Below the pieces are notes generated by a model, which was not told the origin of the DNA, did not search any database, and saw only the letters and a list, made by a program, of their open reading frames with translations. Positions 16,166 to 25,222 of a stretch of DNA of 64,000 bases are shown piece after piece. Source of the DNA: Anderseniella sp. GTDB taxonomy: Bacteria; Pseudomonadota; Alphaproteobacteria; Rhizobiales; Aestuariivirgaceae. Position 1 is the first letter of the stretch, and the number at the start of each line of letters is the position of its first letter. Where the stretch lies: assembly GCA_028289645.1 (NCBI GenBank), contig JANQOK010000008.1:310001-374000 (forward strand). The letters run 5' to 3'. The position numbers and the translations under genes were made by a program.

Positions 16166-17278
16166 TCAGGCTGCCATATCATCCAGCGCACGGCAATCCT
16201 CAGCTTCCCAGCCAACCGTGGTTGTCTGGCCTTCGCTGAGCTCGTGATGGTGAGCATTGTTCGGCACCTTGACGATAAAGTCGGTATGTCCGGCAACAGA
16301 CATGCGCGTGCGAATATGGTCACCCAGGTAAATCAGCTCTTCGACCCTGCCGGTCAGCGTCACCGTGTTCCTGGACTTTTTCGGCTCAATGGACACCCGC
16401 TCCGGGCGAACCGACAACAACGTGCGCTCGCCCTTCGAACCAATGCCGACTGCGAGCGCCTTGACCACATCACCGGAATCCAGCTTCACCGTGGCAAGCT
16501 TGTCCTGGCCGACGCCCTGCACGGTACCGCGCAGCTTGTTGTTCTCGCCGATGAACTGGGCGACGAACGAATTCTCCGGGCGCTCGTAAAGCTCTTCCGG
16601 GCTGGACAATTGCTGAATGACACCGTCTTCAAAAACCGCGACACGATCCGACATGGTGAGCGCTTCGGACTGGTCATGGGTCACGTAAACCACGGTCACG
16701 CCGAGGGACTCGTGAATGTGCTTGATCTCGTACTGCATCTGCTCGCGCAGCTGCTTGTCGAGTGCGCCGAGCGGCTCGTCCATCAACACCAGATCGGGCT
16801 CAAAAACCAGGGCGCGGGCCACTGCCACACGCTGCTGCTGACCGCCTGAAAGCTGCGCCGGGCGGCGACCGCCGAATTCCGGCAGTTCCACCATTTCCAG
16901 CACTTTCTTGACCCGGTCTTCCTGTTCGGACTTCGACATGCCCCTGACGGCCAGTGGGAATGCAAGATTCTCGGCGACCGACATGTGCGGAAACAGGGCA
17001 TAGTTCTGGAACACCATGCCAATGCCACGCTTGTGCGGCGGCACATTGTTGATCGGATTACCGTTGAGATAAATTTCGCCGTGAGTCGCCGGTTCAAAAC
17101 CGGCCAGCATCATCAGCGTTGTTGTCTTGCCGGAGCCCGAAGGGCCCAACATCGTGACAAACTCGCCCGTAGCGATATCTATATTCAGATCTTTTACAAC
17201 CAGCGTCTCACCGTCGTAACTTTTCTGAACGTTTTGAAAGCGAACCATCGGCTCGCCGGATCCACCAGCATTACCCAT
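16166..17278 (-). CDS. ABC transporter ATP-binding protein, PotA-type
   Basis: The 370-residue ATPase has Walker A GPSGSGKTTT, Q-loop FQNYALF, signature LSGGQQQR, Walker B LVLMDEPLGALD and the switch His in VTHDQ, followed by a C-terminal TOBE regulatory domain (from about residue 285). It energises the importer encoded by the three following minus-strand genes. ATG 17278 is kept as the start; MVRFQNV at residue 11 is an alternative closer to the family start. It is the first gene of the operon, divergent from moaA. Confidence 0.9.
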   Translation of the reverse strand: MGNAGGSGEPMVRFQNVQKSYDGETLVVKDLNIDIATGEFVTMLGPSGSGKTTTLMMLAGFEPATHGEIYLNGNPINNVPPHKRGIGMVFQNYALFPHMSVAENLAFPLAVRGMSKSEQEDRVKKVLEMVELPEFGGRRPAQLSGGQQQRVAVARALVFEPDLVLMDEPLGALDKQLREQMQYEIKHIHESLGVTVVYVTHDQSEALTMSDRVAVFEDGVIQQLSSPEELYERPENSFVAQFIGENNKLRGTVQGVGQDKLATVKLDSGDVVKALAVGIGSKGERTLLSVRPERVSIEPKKSRNTVTLTGRVEELIYLGDHIRTRMSVAGHTDFIVKVPNNAHHHELSEGQTTTVGWEAEDCRALDDMAA

Positions 17279-17587
17279 TCAACACCCCGAACAACGTTCC
17301 ACCCTGATGACCGTATATTTCGCGACCCGGTCTCGTTTTTTGGTGAGGCAAACATAAACGCTTGCCTGACAATTTAGCAACAGTGATCATTTTTTCACCA
17401 TAATCAACAGCGGAAACGTCTTTTCCTGTTCAAATCGCGCCATATCGGGCGGATTGGTTAATGCCACGCAACAAGCGTGCCAAACACGCCCCTGTTTTCG
17501 AGGGCGCCATTCCACTGTGCGGCAGGGTTTTTCAAATCGGGCCGTTGCTGCTTGACGAGACCACTGGCTGTCGCCAAATATGACGGC
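17279..17587. other. Divergent promoter region between the ABC importer operon and moaA
   Basis: 309 bp without a gene. The moaA frame stays open upstream to 17477, but that translation (Cys- and Pro-rich) has no MoaA similarity. The only structured signal seen is the dyad at 17343-17370. No molybdenum-cofactor riboswitch could be recognised by eye. Confidence 0.5.
17343..17370. promoter_or_regulatory. Dyad GTnAGGCAA-N10-TTGCCTnAC, candidate operator
   Basis: Arms 17343-17351 and 17362-17370 are complementary at 8 of 9 positions around a 10-base AT-rich centre. It lies 65 bp upstream of the ABC ATPase start. The size and spacing suit a dimeric regulator; the regulator is unknown. Confidence 0.4.
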
Positions 17588-18619
17588 ATGAGCAACTCAA
17601 TTGAACTTCCCGCCGAGGCGACATCCGAGATGATCGATCCGTTTGGACGCCATGTGAGCTACCTGCGGGTATCGGTGACCGACCGCTGCGATTTCCGCTG
17701 TGTGTATTGCATGTCGGAAAACATGACCTTCCTGCCCAAGAAAGACATTCTCACACTGGAAGAGCTTGACCGGCTGTGTTCGGTGTTTGTCGAAAAAGGT
17801 GTGAAGAAGCTGCGCCTGACCGGGGGTGAACCGCTGGTGCGGCGCAACATCATGTCGCTGTTCGAAAATCTGTCGCGGCACCTGAAAACCGGCGCACTGG
17901 AAGAGTTGACCCTGACCACCAATGGCTCGCAGCTGGCAAAGTATGCCGAGCAGATGGTCGACTATGGGGTACGACGCATCAATGTGTCGCTGGACACCAT
18001 TGACCCCGGAAAGTTCAGGGGCATCACCCGCTGGGGCGACCTGGACAAGGTGATGGGCGGGATCAGGGCGGCACAGGCTGCCGGCCTGGCCATCAAGATC
18101 AACATGGTGGCGCTCAAGAATTTCAATGAAGACGAAATCGAGCCAATGATGCAGTGGTGTCATGGACAGGGCATGGACCTGACTCTGATTGAAACAATGC
18201 CGCTCGGCGAGATCGAGGAAGACCGCACAGACCAGTACCTGCCATTGTCGGTGGTGCGCGCCAACCTGCTGGACAAGTTCTCGCTTGAAGACATCCCGTA
18301 CAAGACCGGTGGCCCTGCCCGTTATGTCGAGGTCAAGGAAACCGGTGGCAGGCTCGGGTTCATCACACCGATGACACACAATTTCTGCGAGAGCTGTAAC
18401 CGGGTGAGGCTGACCTGCACCGGCACGCTATACATGTGTCTTGGCCAGGACGATGCAGCCGACCTGCGTGATCCGCTGCGCGCGTCCGAAGGCAATGAGC
18501 TGGTAAGCGCCGCCATCGATGAAGCCATTGGCCGTAAGCCGAAAGGCCACGACTTCATCATCGACCGGCGCAGCAAGTCTCCCGCTGTCACCCGACATAT
18601 GAGCGTGACCGGAGGCTAG
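17588..18619 (+). CDS. moaA: GTP 3',8-cyclase MoaA
   Basis: A 343-residue radical-SAM enzyme that, with MoaC, makes cyclic pyranopterin from GTP in molybdenum-cofactor synthesis. The N-terminal cluster motif CDFRCVYC (about residues 36-43), GGEPL, and the C-terminal second 4Fe-4S motif [11 protein letters not shown]...C are all present. The protein ends in the conserved Gly-Gly needed for catalysis. I chose ATG 17588, where family similarity begins. The molybdenum-cofactor product is needed by the formate dehydrogenase at 58652-61600. No other moa gene is adjacent. Confidence 0.95.
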   Translation: MSNSIELPAEATSEMIDPFGRHVSYLRVSVTDRCDFRCVYCMSENMTFLPKKDILTLEELDRLCSVFVEKGVKKLRLTGGEPLVRRNIMSLFENLSRHLKTGALEELTLTTNGSQLAKYAEQMVDYGVRRINVSLDTIDPGKFRGITRWGDLDKVMGGIRAAQAAGLAIKINMVALKNFNEDEIEPMMQWCHGQGMDLTLIETMPLGEIEEDRTDQYLPLSVVRANLLDKFSLEDIPYKTGGPARYVEVKETGGRLGFITPMTHNFCESCNRVRLTCTGTLYMCLGQDDAADLRDPLRASEGNELVSAAIDEAIGRKPKGHDFIIDRRSKSPAVTRHMSVTGG

Positions 18620-18833
18620 CACCTTCCCGGCTTCAATTGAGCGGTCCTGGGACAGTGCTCCGGATGGCTTGAGCGCCTTGAAAACACGGCAATTAAGCAT
18701 ACTTGTATTCGCTTGCCGTATTTTCGCCCAAAATCGGGCCGGTGCCATTGACTTATCGCGGCCAGAAACCGAAACAGATGCGGGGCGAGTACTCCGAGCC
18801 TGGCGGCCAGGGGAAATTCAGGGAGACGTAACG

Positions 18834-19853
18834 GTGAGAATAAACCGACGTAAGGCAATCACCCTTATTGGAGGGGCCGCCGCAACCGCGGGCCTGGCAA
18901 CGCCAGCCTTGTCTCAGAACAGAAAGATCACCGTCGGTGCGCTGCGCTTCACCAGCCATTCAGGCAGTTTCGTTGCCTTTGAACGGGGATATTTCGCCGA
19001 CGCCGGGCTGGATGTGGAACTGAAGTTCTTTCAGGCCGCGCAACCAATGGCTATCGCGATCGCATCGGGCAGCATCGATTATGCGGTTACCGCAGTTTCG
19101 GGCGGCTTGATTTCCCTGGCGCAAAAGGGTGCGGTCAAGGTTATCGGCGGCGCGCTTTCCGAAGAGCCGGGCATAGACGGTCAGAAAATCCTGGCGTCCG
19201 ACGCCGCGTTTAAGGCGGGTCTCACGTCACCCAAAAAGCTGGACGGCAAAATCTTCGGTATGTCCACGGCGGGATCCAGCTTTCACTATATGGGATCCAA
19301 GATTGCGGCCGCAGAAGGCGTGTCAGCCAAGTTCAAGCCACTGCAAAAAGTCGGCGCTATCATCGGCGCCCTGAAGTCGGGTCAGATTGATGCCTGGTCG
19401 ATTGTGCCGCACATTGCCAAACCGCTCGCCAAATCAGGCGCAGCGCATATAATCGGCAGCGTTTCGGACTACCTGCCCAACTATCAGATTACCACCGTGT
19501 TCACTTCTGCCAGAAATGCCGCGGAACAGAAGGTCATGACGGGCGATTTCCTAACCGGCTTCTCCAGGGGAGTTGCCGATTACAATGCGGCGATGATTGC
19601 CCGCACCGGAGGCCAGGACGGTGTCGATGAAATGGTCAGGCTGATCCACAAGTATGTGTATGCTGACCGCCCGCTCAATAAGGCGGCACCATCAATCATC
19701 AATGGCACCATGCGTCTGAACGAGGGAGCTGTGCTGAACGTGGCCTCGGTCGAGGACCAGCTCAAATGGTTCCAGTCCGAAGCACTGGTCGATGAGGAGG
19801 TCACCATGGATACCCTCGTCGATGCAAGCTATGTGAAGACAATTCGCGCCTAG
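18834..19853 (+). CDS. ABC transporter substrate-binding protein, NitT/TauT (NMT1/THI5-like) family
   Basis: The 339-residue protein begins at GTG 18834 with GGGAGACG upstream. It carries a twin-arginine-type signal (INRRKAITLIGGAAATAGLATPALS) and an NMT1-like periplasmic binding domain with the usual opening ITVGALRFTSHSGSFVAFERGYF. Family ligands include nitrate, taurine and sulfonates, riboflavin or thiamine precursors; the ligand cannot be assigned. The frame is open 165 bp further upstream but that part is not a signal peptide. The ATPase gene follows 21 bp later. Confidence 0.85.
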   Translation: MRINRRKAITLIGGAAATAGLATPALSQNRKITVGALRFTSHSGSFVAFERGYFADAGLDVELKFFQAAQPMAIAIASGSIDYAVTAVSGGLISLAQKGAVKVIGGALSEEPGIDGQKILASDAAFKAGLTSPKKLDGKIFGMSTAGSSFHYMGSKIAAAEGVSAKFKPLQKVGAIIGALKSGQIDAWSIVPHIAKPLAKSGAAHIIGSVSDYLPNYQITTVFTSARNAAEQKVMTGDFLTGFSRGVADYNAAMIARTGGQDGVDEMVRLIHKYVYADRPLNKAAPSIINGTMRLNEGAVLNVASVEDQLKWFQSEALVDEEVTMDTLVDASYVKTIRA

Positions 19854-19874
19854 ACCACCGTCGGAGCACAGTCC

Positions 19875-20642
19875 ATGGATATTCGTCTTTCGGGGATCAG
19901 TCATTCCTACGGCGACCTCGAAGTCCTGCGCAACATTACCGTGGACATTCCATCGGGCAAGATCGTCTGCATTGTCGGGCCTACCGGTTGCGGCAAGTCG
20001 ACCCTGCTGCGGCTGGTTGGCGGACTTGAGAGTCCCGACAAGGGCAGTGTCCTGCAACTGGGGACGCCGGCCGACGACTGCCTGAACCCGTTGACCTACG
20101 TGTTTCAGGATTTTGCCCTGCTGCCGTGGCGCACGGTTGCCGGCAACATATCCCTGGTGCTCGAAGACCACGGCCTGGCACGCTCTGACATCAAGAAGAC
20201 CATCGCCGACGTGCTGGCCCGCACCAAGCTGACGGATTTTGCTCGCGCCCTGCCCAAGCAGCTCTCAGGCGGCATGAAGCAGCGCGTTGCCATTGCCCGC
20301 GCTCTGGCAGTCAAGCCGGCTGTCATGCTCATGGATGAACCACTGTCGGCTCTCGACAGCCAGACCCGCGAACTTCTGATGGACGACCTCGTCGCACTGT
20401 GGGCCCGGCAGCCGTTTTCGGCCGTCTACGTAACCCACAACCTGGACGAAGCCGTCCGCATGGGGCACTCAATCGTTGTGCTGTCGCGCTGCCCCGGCGA
20501 GATACGCGAAGTCGTGCACCTGGAAAAACCCCTGGAGGACCGCAGCTACGGTGACGGTGACCTGCAGTTCCGGCAGAAATATCTCTGGAACCTGATGCGC
20601 GACGAAGCACTCGCCGCAGATTCGGAATTGATCAATGTTTAG
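19875..20642 (+). CDS. ABC transporter ATP-binding protein, NitT/TauT family
   Basis: The 255-residue ATPase has Walker A GPTGCGKSTL, Q-loop FQDFALLPW, signature LSGGMKQR, Walker B VMLMDEPLSALD and switch VTHN. Its stop codon TAG (20640-20642) uses the TA and the first G of the MITE-like element that follows. Without the element the same reading would end one codon position later in an equivalent TAA, so the protein is unchanged. It works with the binding protein before it and the permease at 20893. Confidence 0.9.
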   Translation: MDIRLSGISHSYGDLEVLRNITVDIPSGKIVCIVGPTGCGKSTLLRLVGGLESPDKGSVLQLGTPADDCLNPLTYVFQDFALLPWRTVAGNISLVLEDHGLARSDIKKTIADVLARTKLTDFARALPKQLSGGMKQRVAIARALAVKPAVMLMDEPLSALDSQTRELLMDDLVALWARQPFSAVYVTHNLDEAVRMGHSIVVLSRCPGEIREVVHLEKPLEDRSYGDGDLQFRQKYLWNLMRDEALAADSELINV

Positions 20643-20908
20643 GGTCAGGACCCATTAATCTTATGCAATTCTGTTTGAACCAAAACATTCGATTGACGGT
20701 GAAACAGCGCAAGGCAAGGCTTTGTGCCTTGTCGAGCATTTTTCGCCTTCAGGCGGGTGTTTTCCCTCAAACCCGAAGGGCGGGGTCTATTTTGCGTCTG
20801 ACTGCGTTGAAAGGGCTTGAAAACCTTCAGGTTTCCTGCGCCCTTTCGCCTTGTCAGACGCAAAACATCCTTCCGCAGAATGGATAAGATTAATGAGTCC
20901 TGCCCCTA
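20640..20908. mobile_element. MITE-like element with 25-bp terminal inverted repeats and TA target duplication
   Basis: Bases 20640-20664 and the reverse complement of 20884-20908 agree at 23 of 25 positions, starting TAGGG(T/G)CAGGAC(C/T)CATTAA. Both ends carry TA, the duplication expected for IS630/Tc1-type transposition. An inner pair (TTTTGCGTCTGAC near 20789-20801 with its reverse complement near 20853-20865) makes a further hairpin. No transposase is encoded; at about 269 bp it is a non-autonomous element. It sits inside an ABC operon between ATPase and permease genes. Confidence 0.8.
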
Positions 20909-21711
20909 ATGCTGAAGAAACGGAAATCGCCCGCCAGGTCGCTTTTCGCGGCGGCGGCTTTGCCCCGGTACCCAATCGCTGGATCGGCTTTGCGGTTTTT
21001 GTGGTGTTGATCGGCCTGGCTGAAGTTGGCACGCGATCAGGCTTCATTTCGCCCCTGACGTTGCCCAAACCGTCAGACGTGTTGCTGACTTTCCACGAGC
21101 TCTATGCCTCCGGACTGTTGTGGGCGCACCTGGCCCCTTCCCTGAGCCGGCTCGCGATCGGAGCCGCGCTTGGTGCGACGCTGGGCATCGGCATTGGTGT
21201 GCTGATCGGCCTGTTCTCGTTCATACGCGCCGGCATGGTGCCGCTGATTGCGGCGATATTCCCAATACCGAAAATCGCGCTGCTGCCGCTGTTCGTGATC
21301 TGGTTTGGCATCGATGAGGCCTCGAAGTACGCGTTGATCGCATTCGGCACATTCACACCGACCGTTGTCGCGACCTACGGCGCAGTGGACAATGTGGACC
21401 GCACCCTGATCCGCATGGGGCAGAGTTTCGGGATGAGCTGGAAATCCATCGTGCGCAAGATCATCCTGCCGGGCGCCATGCCGGGCATCCTGTCGGGCCT
21501 GCGCATTTCACTGGCCATCGCCATCATCCTGCTGGTCGCCGCAGAGATGCTGGGGGCGGAACACGGTATCGGCGCCTACATCCTGGAGGCGGGTTCGCTG
21601 TACAACCTTGAACGCCTGTTTGCCGGTGTCGTCATCCTGTCGCTGCTGGGCGTGCTGTTGAGTGCAGTCATCGGGTCGATTGAACGCTATGTGCTGCGCT
21701 GGCGGACCTGA
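20893..21711 (+). CDS. ABC transporter permease, NitT/TauT family, with start codon inside the MITE
   Basis: A 272-residue MetI-type permease with about six membrane segments and the EAA-type loop MGQSFGMSWKSIVRKIILPGAMPGIL. The only usable in-frame start, ATG 20893, lies within the right terminal repeat of the MITE-like element, giving an N terminus MSPAPNAEE. Removing the element and one TA restores ATG TTT AAT GCT GAA in the same frame, overlapping the ATPase stop, so the ancestral protein probably began MFNAEE. There is no clear ribosome site before the present ATG, so expression may be reduced or uncoupled. Confidence 0.85.
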   Translation: MSPAPNAEETEIARQVAFRGGGFAPVPNRWIGFAVFVVLIGLAEVGTRSGFISPLTLPKPSDVLLTFHELYASGLLWAHLAPSLSRLAIGAALGATLGIGIGVLIGLFSFIRAGMVPLIAAIFPIPKIALLPLFVIWFGIDEASKYALIAFGTFTPTVVATYGAVDNVDRTLIRMGQSFGMSWKSIVRKIILPGAMPGILSGLRISLAIAIILLVAAEMLGAEHGIGAYILEAGSLYNLERLFAGVVILSLLGVLLSAVIGSIERYVLRWRT

Positions 21712-21726
21712 CCTGAGCGAATTTCG

Positions 21727-22113
21727 TCAACACTTGCCTAGGACGATACTGGCTCGCCAAAAAAAGACAAGGGTGCAATCTTCGTCAATCACATGAAACT
21801 CCCGCTGACCGTAGTCCTGGTTGAATGGCGCTCTGACACGACCGGACGGAAGCTTCTCCAGGCCTGGGGCAAGGCTGGTGTACAGCGCATCCAGATCGCG
21901 GACATCGATGTAAAACGACTGTTGCCGCTCCGGACTGGACAGATCGATGGACGTGTCCACCTCCACCAGCCGTACCGCAACGTCGTCGCGGCGCAAAAAG
22001 GCATAATTGTCGGCCTGGAAACCGACCTGAAAGCCGAGTAAGTCCCGGTAAAAGGCAATCTGCCGGCCAAGCTGTGAACACGGCACGAATGGGGTAATCT
22101 GATGCATACGCAT
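21727..22113 (-). CDS. VOC family protein (bleomycin-resistance-like fold)
   Basis: A 128-residue single VOC-domain protein: HQITPFVPCSQLGRQIAFYRDLLGFQVGF is the standard first repeat, and RDLDALYTSL and REFHVIDEDCTLVFF form the second. The metal-ligand pattern is incomplete, as in antibiotic-binding or unassigned VOC proteins. It starts 3 bp after the SDR gene stop on the minus strand, so the two form an operon. Its end faces the ABC permease gene on the plus strand. Confidence 0.75.
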   Translation of the reverse strand: MRMHQITPFVPCSQLGRQIAFYRDLLGFQVGFQADNYAFLRRDDVAVRLVEVDTSIDLSSPERQQSFYIDVRDLDALYTSLAPGLEKLPSGRVRAPFNQDYGQREFHVIDEDCTLVFFWRASIVLGKC

Positions 22114-22116
22114 GAG

Positions 22117-22869
22117 CTAGCGGCCCCCCGTCACATCCAGCAGCAGGCCGTTGACATAGGATGCCGCCGGCGACAGCAGCCAAACGATCGCTTCCGCCAC
22201 CTCTTCCGCTGAGCCTCCCCTGCCCATCGGCACCTGGGCCTGCAGGCGCTCCACCCTGTCCGGCTGGCCGGAAGAGGCATGGATGTCAGTGTGGATCAGC
22301 CCGGGACGCACGGCGTTCACCCGGATGCCGTCTGCAGCAACTTCCTTCGATAGGCCCAGCGTCATGGCGTCAATGGCCCCCTTGGACGCGGCATAATCAA
22401 TGAACTCATTGGGAGAACCGATGCGTGCCGCCGCGGACGACACGTTCACGATCACACCGCCGCTGCCCCCATGGGTGGTGCTCATGCGGCGCACCGCCTC
22501 ACGCGCGCACAGGAAACTGCCGGTGACATTGACCCTCAGGGTCTCGTTGATGCGGTCGGCACCAAAATCCGCAAGCCTGGCCTTTTCAAACAAAATGCCG
22601 GCATTGTTGACCAACCCGGCGAGTGGCGGCAATTCCTTGTCAATGCGATTGAACATGTCGGTGACATCTGCCTCGCATCCCACATCTGCCTTGATCGGAA
22701 TGGCCTGTCGACCCAGAGCAATCACCTCGGCGGCCAGTTTGTCAGCCGCGTCGGCAGAACGGGCATAATTGATTGCCACGTCATAGCCGTCACGGGCCAG
22801 CAGCCTTACACATGCTGCACCGATACCGCGGCTGCCGCCGGTAACCAGAACCGAACCTTTAATCGTCAT
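22117..22869 (-). CDS. SDR family oxidoreductase
   Basis: A 250-residue classical short-chain dehydrogenase/reductase with nucleotide motif [12 protein letters not shown], catalytic Ser in [11 protein letters not shown] and YAASK. The SNP-type loop (GSGGVIVN) and FabG-like C terminus are typical. Substrate unknown. It is the first gene of a two-gene minus-strand operon with the VOC protein. The start ATG 22869 lies 123 bp from the divergent RlpA-like gene. Confidence 0.85.
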   Translation of the reverse strand: MTIKGSVLVTGGSRGIGAACVRLLARDGYDVAINYARSADAADKLAAEVIALGRQAIPIKADVGCEADVTDMFNRIDKELPPLAGLVNNAGILFEKARLADFGADRINETLRVNVTGSFLCAREAVRRMSTTHGGSGGVIVNVSSAAARIGSPNEFIDYAASKGAIDAMTLGLSKEVAADGIRVNAVRPGLIHTDIHASSGQPDRVERLQAQVPMGRGGSAEEVAEAIVWLLSPAASYVNGLLLDVTGGR

Positions 22870-22992
22870 TCCACTGCGCCTTTTCTCGTCTTAACCGTTC
22901 TCAGGGCTAACAGGAAAACTCCGCAAACACGACAAGAATTAGCCGTAATCGAGGCGTTTAAGGTGCGCCGACTTGGAACTCAGGGACACAAT

Positions 22993-23349
22993 ATGAGAAA
23001 ATATCTGTTTGCAGCAGGCGTTCTGAGCGCCTGTGCGGCCTTGCTGATTGCCGCGGCACCCGCCTATGCGGCGCAGACCGGCAAGGCGTCGTGGTACGAG
23101 ATGGGAACCAAAACCGCCAGCGGCGAACGCTTTCAGCCCGATGGGCTGACTGCAGCCCACCGCACACTGCCGTTCGGCACCAAGGTGCGCGTCAAGAACC
23201 TGCGCAATGGCAAGTCGGTGGTCGTGCGCATCAATGATCGCGGGCCGTTCATCAAATCCCGCATTATCGACGTGTCAAAGGGAGCTGCCCGGAAAATCGG
23301 CCTGGTTCGTGCCGGTGTGACAAGAGTGTCGATCAAGGTCGTCAACTAG
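22993..23349 (+). CDS. RlpA-like exported double-psi beta-barrel protein
   Basis: A 118-residue protein with a Sec signal peptide ([25 protein letters not shown]) followed by the RlpA domain: [44 protein letters not shown] and [13 protein letters not shown]. The Asp in INDRGPF is the catalytic acid of lytic transglycosylases of this family. There is no SPOR domain or lipobox, so it is a short soluble form acting on peptidoglycan. A CAGGGACACA stretch precedes ATG 22993. Confidence 0.85.
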   Translation: MRKYLFAAGVLSACAALLIAAAPAYAAQTGKASWYEMGTKTASGERFQPDGLTAAHRTLPFGTKVRVKNLRNGKSVVVRINDRGPFIKSRIIDVSKGAARKIGLVRAGVTRVSIKVVN

Positions 23350-23412
23350 GGTCTACACCCCTGCCGCAATAAGCACTGGCAGTCGCTGCCAACTCGCCCT
23401 AAGTTGCGCGGC

Positions 23413-24462
23413 ATGACAAAACAAATCGCGACCCTTGAAGACGTTCCGGCGTTTGCGCCCGATCCGGCTTTGCCACTTGCGCTGCTGGCGGCGTGCCCGG
23501 CCTACGCGGCGACCCCGCTTGTCACGAAAACCGGCCCGACCGGGCGAACCATGCTGGTCAAGGACGAGACCCAGCGCATGAACCTTGGAGCCTTCAAGGC
23601 GCTGGGCGGGGTCTATGCGGTGGCGCGCATGATTGCCGACGCCTGGCAGGCCGCCGGCAATGATCCACTGAAACCCGACGAGTATGTCTCGGATGCGGTC
23701 AAGGCTTTTGCGTCCGACATGGCGTTCGTGTGTGCGACTGCCGGCAATCACGGCATGGCTGTGGCCGCAGGCGCGCGCATCTTCGGCGCAACAGCGCGCA
23801 TCTTCCTGGCTCGCGAGGTGCCGGCGGGGTTTGAAACCCGGCTGAAGGAAACCCAGAATGCGCAGGTGGTGCGCGCCGGTGACGATTACGCGCAAAGCCT
23901 GGACGCCGCCAAAGCGGATGCAGATCAGACCGGCGCCATCCTGCTGGCGGATGGCTGCTGGCCGGGGTACAGCGAGAGACCGCTGATGATCATGGAAGGC
24001 TACACGGTGATCGCCGAAGAACTGCGCGAGGAGTTCGAGCGAAGCGGCGACTGGCCCACACACGTGTTCCTACAGGCGGGCGTCGGCGGCATCGCCGGCG
24101 CGGTCACCCACATGATCCGGGAAAACTGGACAGTGCAGCCGGAGATCATCATAGTTGAACCCAACGAAGCGCCCTGCCTCACTGAGAGCCACGCGGCCGG
24201 TTACCCGGTTCAGGTAAAGGGCGGCGTATCCAACATGGGCAGGCTCGACTGCAAGGAACCGTCACTCATCGCCTTTGGCATTTTCGAGCGCACCGGAGTT
24301 CATTTCATGACCGTTACCGACGCAGAAGCCCAGGACGCTGCCAACAGGCTGACCAGCCAGGGCATCGCGACGACGCCGTCAGGTGCGGCCGGCTTTGCCG
24401 CCCTCAAGGCCTATGGCGAAGCCGAACGGCCGCTGATCATCGTGACGGAAGGAGCTGTCTGA
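23413..24462 (+). CDS. PLP-dependent diaminopropionate ammonia-lyase-like enzyme
   Basis: A 349-residue fold-type II PLP enzyme. The PLP lysine lies in RMNLGAFKALGG (about residue 60), the phosphate/substrate loop is TAGNHG, and a Gly-rich loop AGVGGIAGAV follows. These and GYTVIAEEL and PSGAAGFAAL match 2,3-diaminopropionate ammonia-lyase more than threonine dehydratase or cysteine synthase. It would eliminate ammonia from an amino acid. ATG 23413 is preferred over TTG 23404. Its TGA abuts the ATG of the next SDR gene, so they are likely co-translated. Confidence 0.8.
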   Translation: MTKQIATLEDVPAFAPDPALPLALLAACPAYAATPLVTKTGPTGRTMLVKDETQRMNLGAFKALGGVYAVARMIADAWQAAGNDPLKPDEYVSDAVKAFASDMAFVCATAGNHGMAVAAGARIFGATARIFLAREVPAGFETRLKETQNAQVVRAGDDYAQSLDAAKADADQTGAILLADGCWPGYSERPLMIMEGYTVIAEELREEFERSGDWPTHVFLQAGVGGIAGAVTHMIRENWTVQPEIIIVEPNEAPCLTESHAAGYPVQVKGGVSNMGRLDCKEPSLIAFGIFERTGVHFMTVTDAEAQDAANRLTSQGIATTPSGAAGFAALKAYGEAERPLIIVTEGAV

Positions 24463-25215
24463 ATGGATGCAAGCGCGCTGAAAGGCAAGAAGGTGCTGAT
24501 CACCGGCGCGGCGCGCGGCCTGGGAGCCGCTTTTGCGACGGTGCTGGCAGACGCAGGCGCGCACGTGATCATGACGGGACGGCTGACCGAAATGCTCGAA
24601 GGGACAGCAGAAGCCATCAGGTTGCGTTGCGGCAGCAAGCCGGACACCCACCTGCTCGACCTGTCCGACAACGGCGCCATCATCGAATTCGGCGAGGCCA
24701 TTGCAAAGACGCACGGCAAGCTGGATATTCTGATCAACAATGGGGCGCAGTGGCTGGAAGGTCCGATGGACCAGTACGACGCCTACTCTGTCGTCAGCAC
24801 TATCAACTCTGCAGCTACCGGCACGTTTTTGCTGGCCCGGCAATTGCTGCCATGCCTGATAGCCAGCGGTGCCGGCGATATCGTCAATATTGTTTCAACC
24901 GCCGGTATCGCCAACGGGCCGCTGCAATCGGCTGCAGTTCCGTTCAAAATGGGAAAGCAGGCTCAGGCCGGCATGTCGGACGGATTGCGGGAAGAGCTCA
25001 ACGGCAAGCCGGTGCGGGTGCATGCGCTGTACCCTCCGAATCTGGAAACCATCTCAGCACTCAATGATGATGACTGGAATGCCGAGCGCGGCGATACGGC
25101 GATGGTAACTTCGCGTGATGTGGTCGAGGCCGCGCTGTACGCCCTCACCCGCCCGCGTCACCTTACCATGGCGTCCATCGTGCTCGACGCAGACGAAGGC
25201 GGGATGTTCGGGTAG
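24463..25215 (+). CDS. SDR family protein lacking the catalytic tyrosine
   Basis: A 250-residue short-chain dehydrogenase fold with cofactor motif TGAARGLG and NNGAQ in place of NNAG. Where the family has YxxxK the sequence reads VPFKMGK, so the catalytic Tyr is Phe. The segment between the catalytic-site Ser (IVSTAG) and this position is three residues longer than usual. The protein may be catalytically altered or may bind without reducing. It starts immediately after the ammonia-lyase-like gene stop. Functional partner unknown. Confidence 0.75.
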   Translation: MDASALKGKKVLITGAARGLGAAFATVLADAGAHVIMTGRLTEMLEGTAEAIRLRCGSKPDTHLLDLSDNGAIIEFGEAIAKTHGKLDILINNGAQWLEGPMDQYDAYSVVSTINSAATGTFLLARQLLPCLIASGAGDIVNIVSTAGIANGPLQSAAVPFKMGKQAQAGMSDGLREELNGKPVRVHALYPPNLETISALNDDDWNAERGDTAMVTSRDVVEAALYALTRPRHLTMASIVLDADEGGMFG

Positions 25216-25222
25216 ACGAGTG

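Noticed and set aside
17477-17587. Upstream extension of moaA
   Set aside because: The extra 37 residues are unlike MoaA, and ATG 17588 gives the family's usual start.
20909-20911. ATG just after the MITE as the permease start
   Set aside because: It is out of frame by one base with the permease; only ATG 20893 is in frame.
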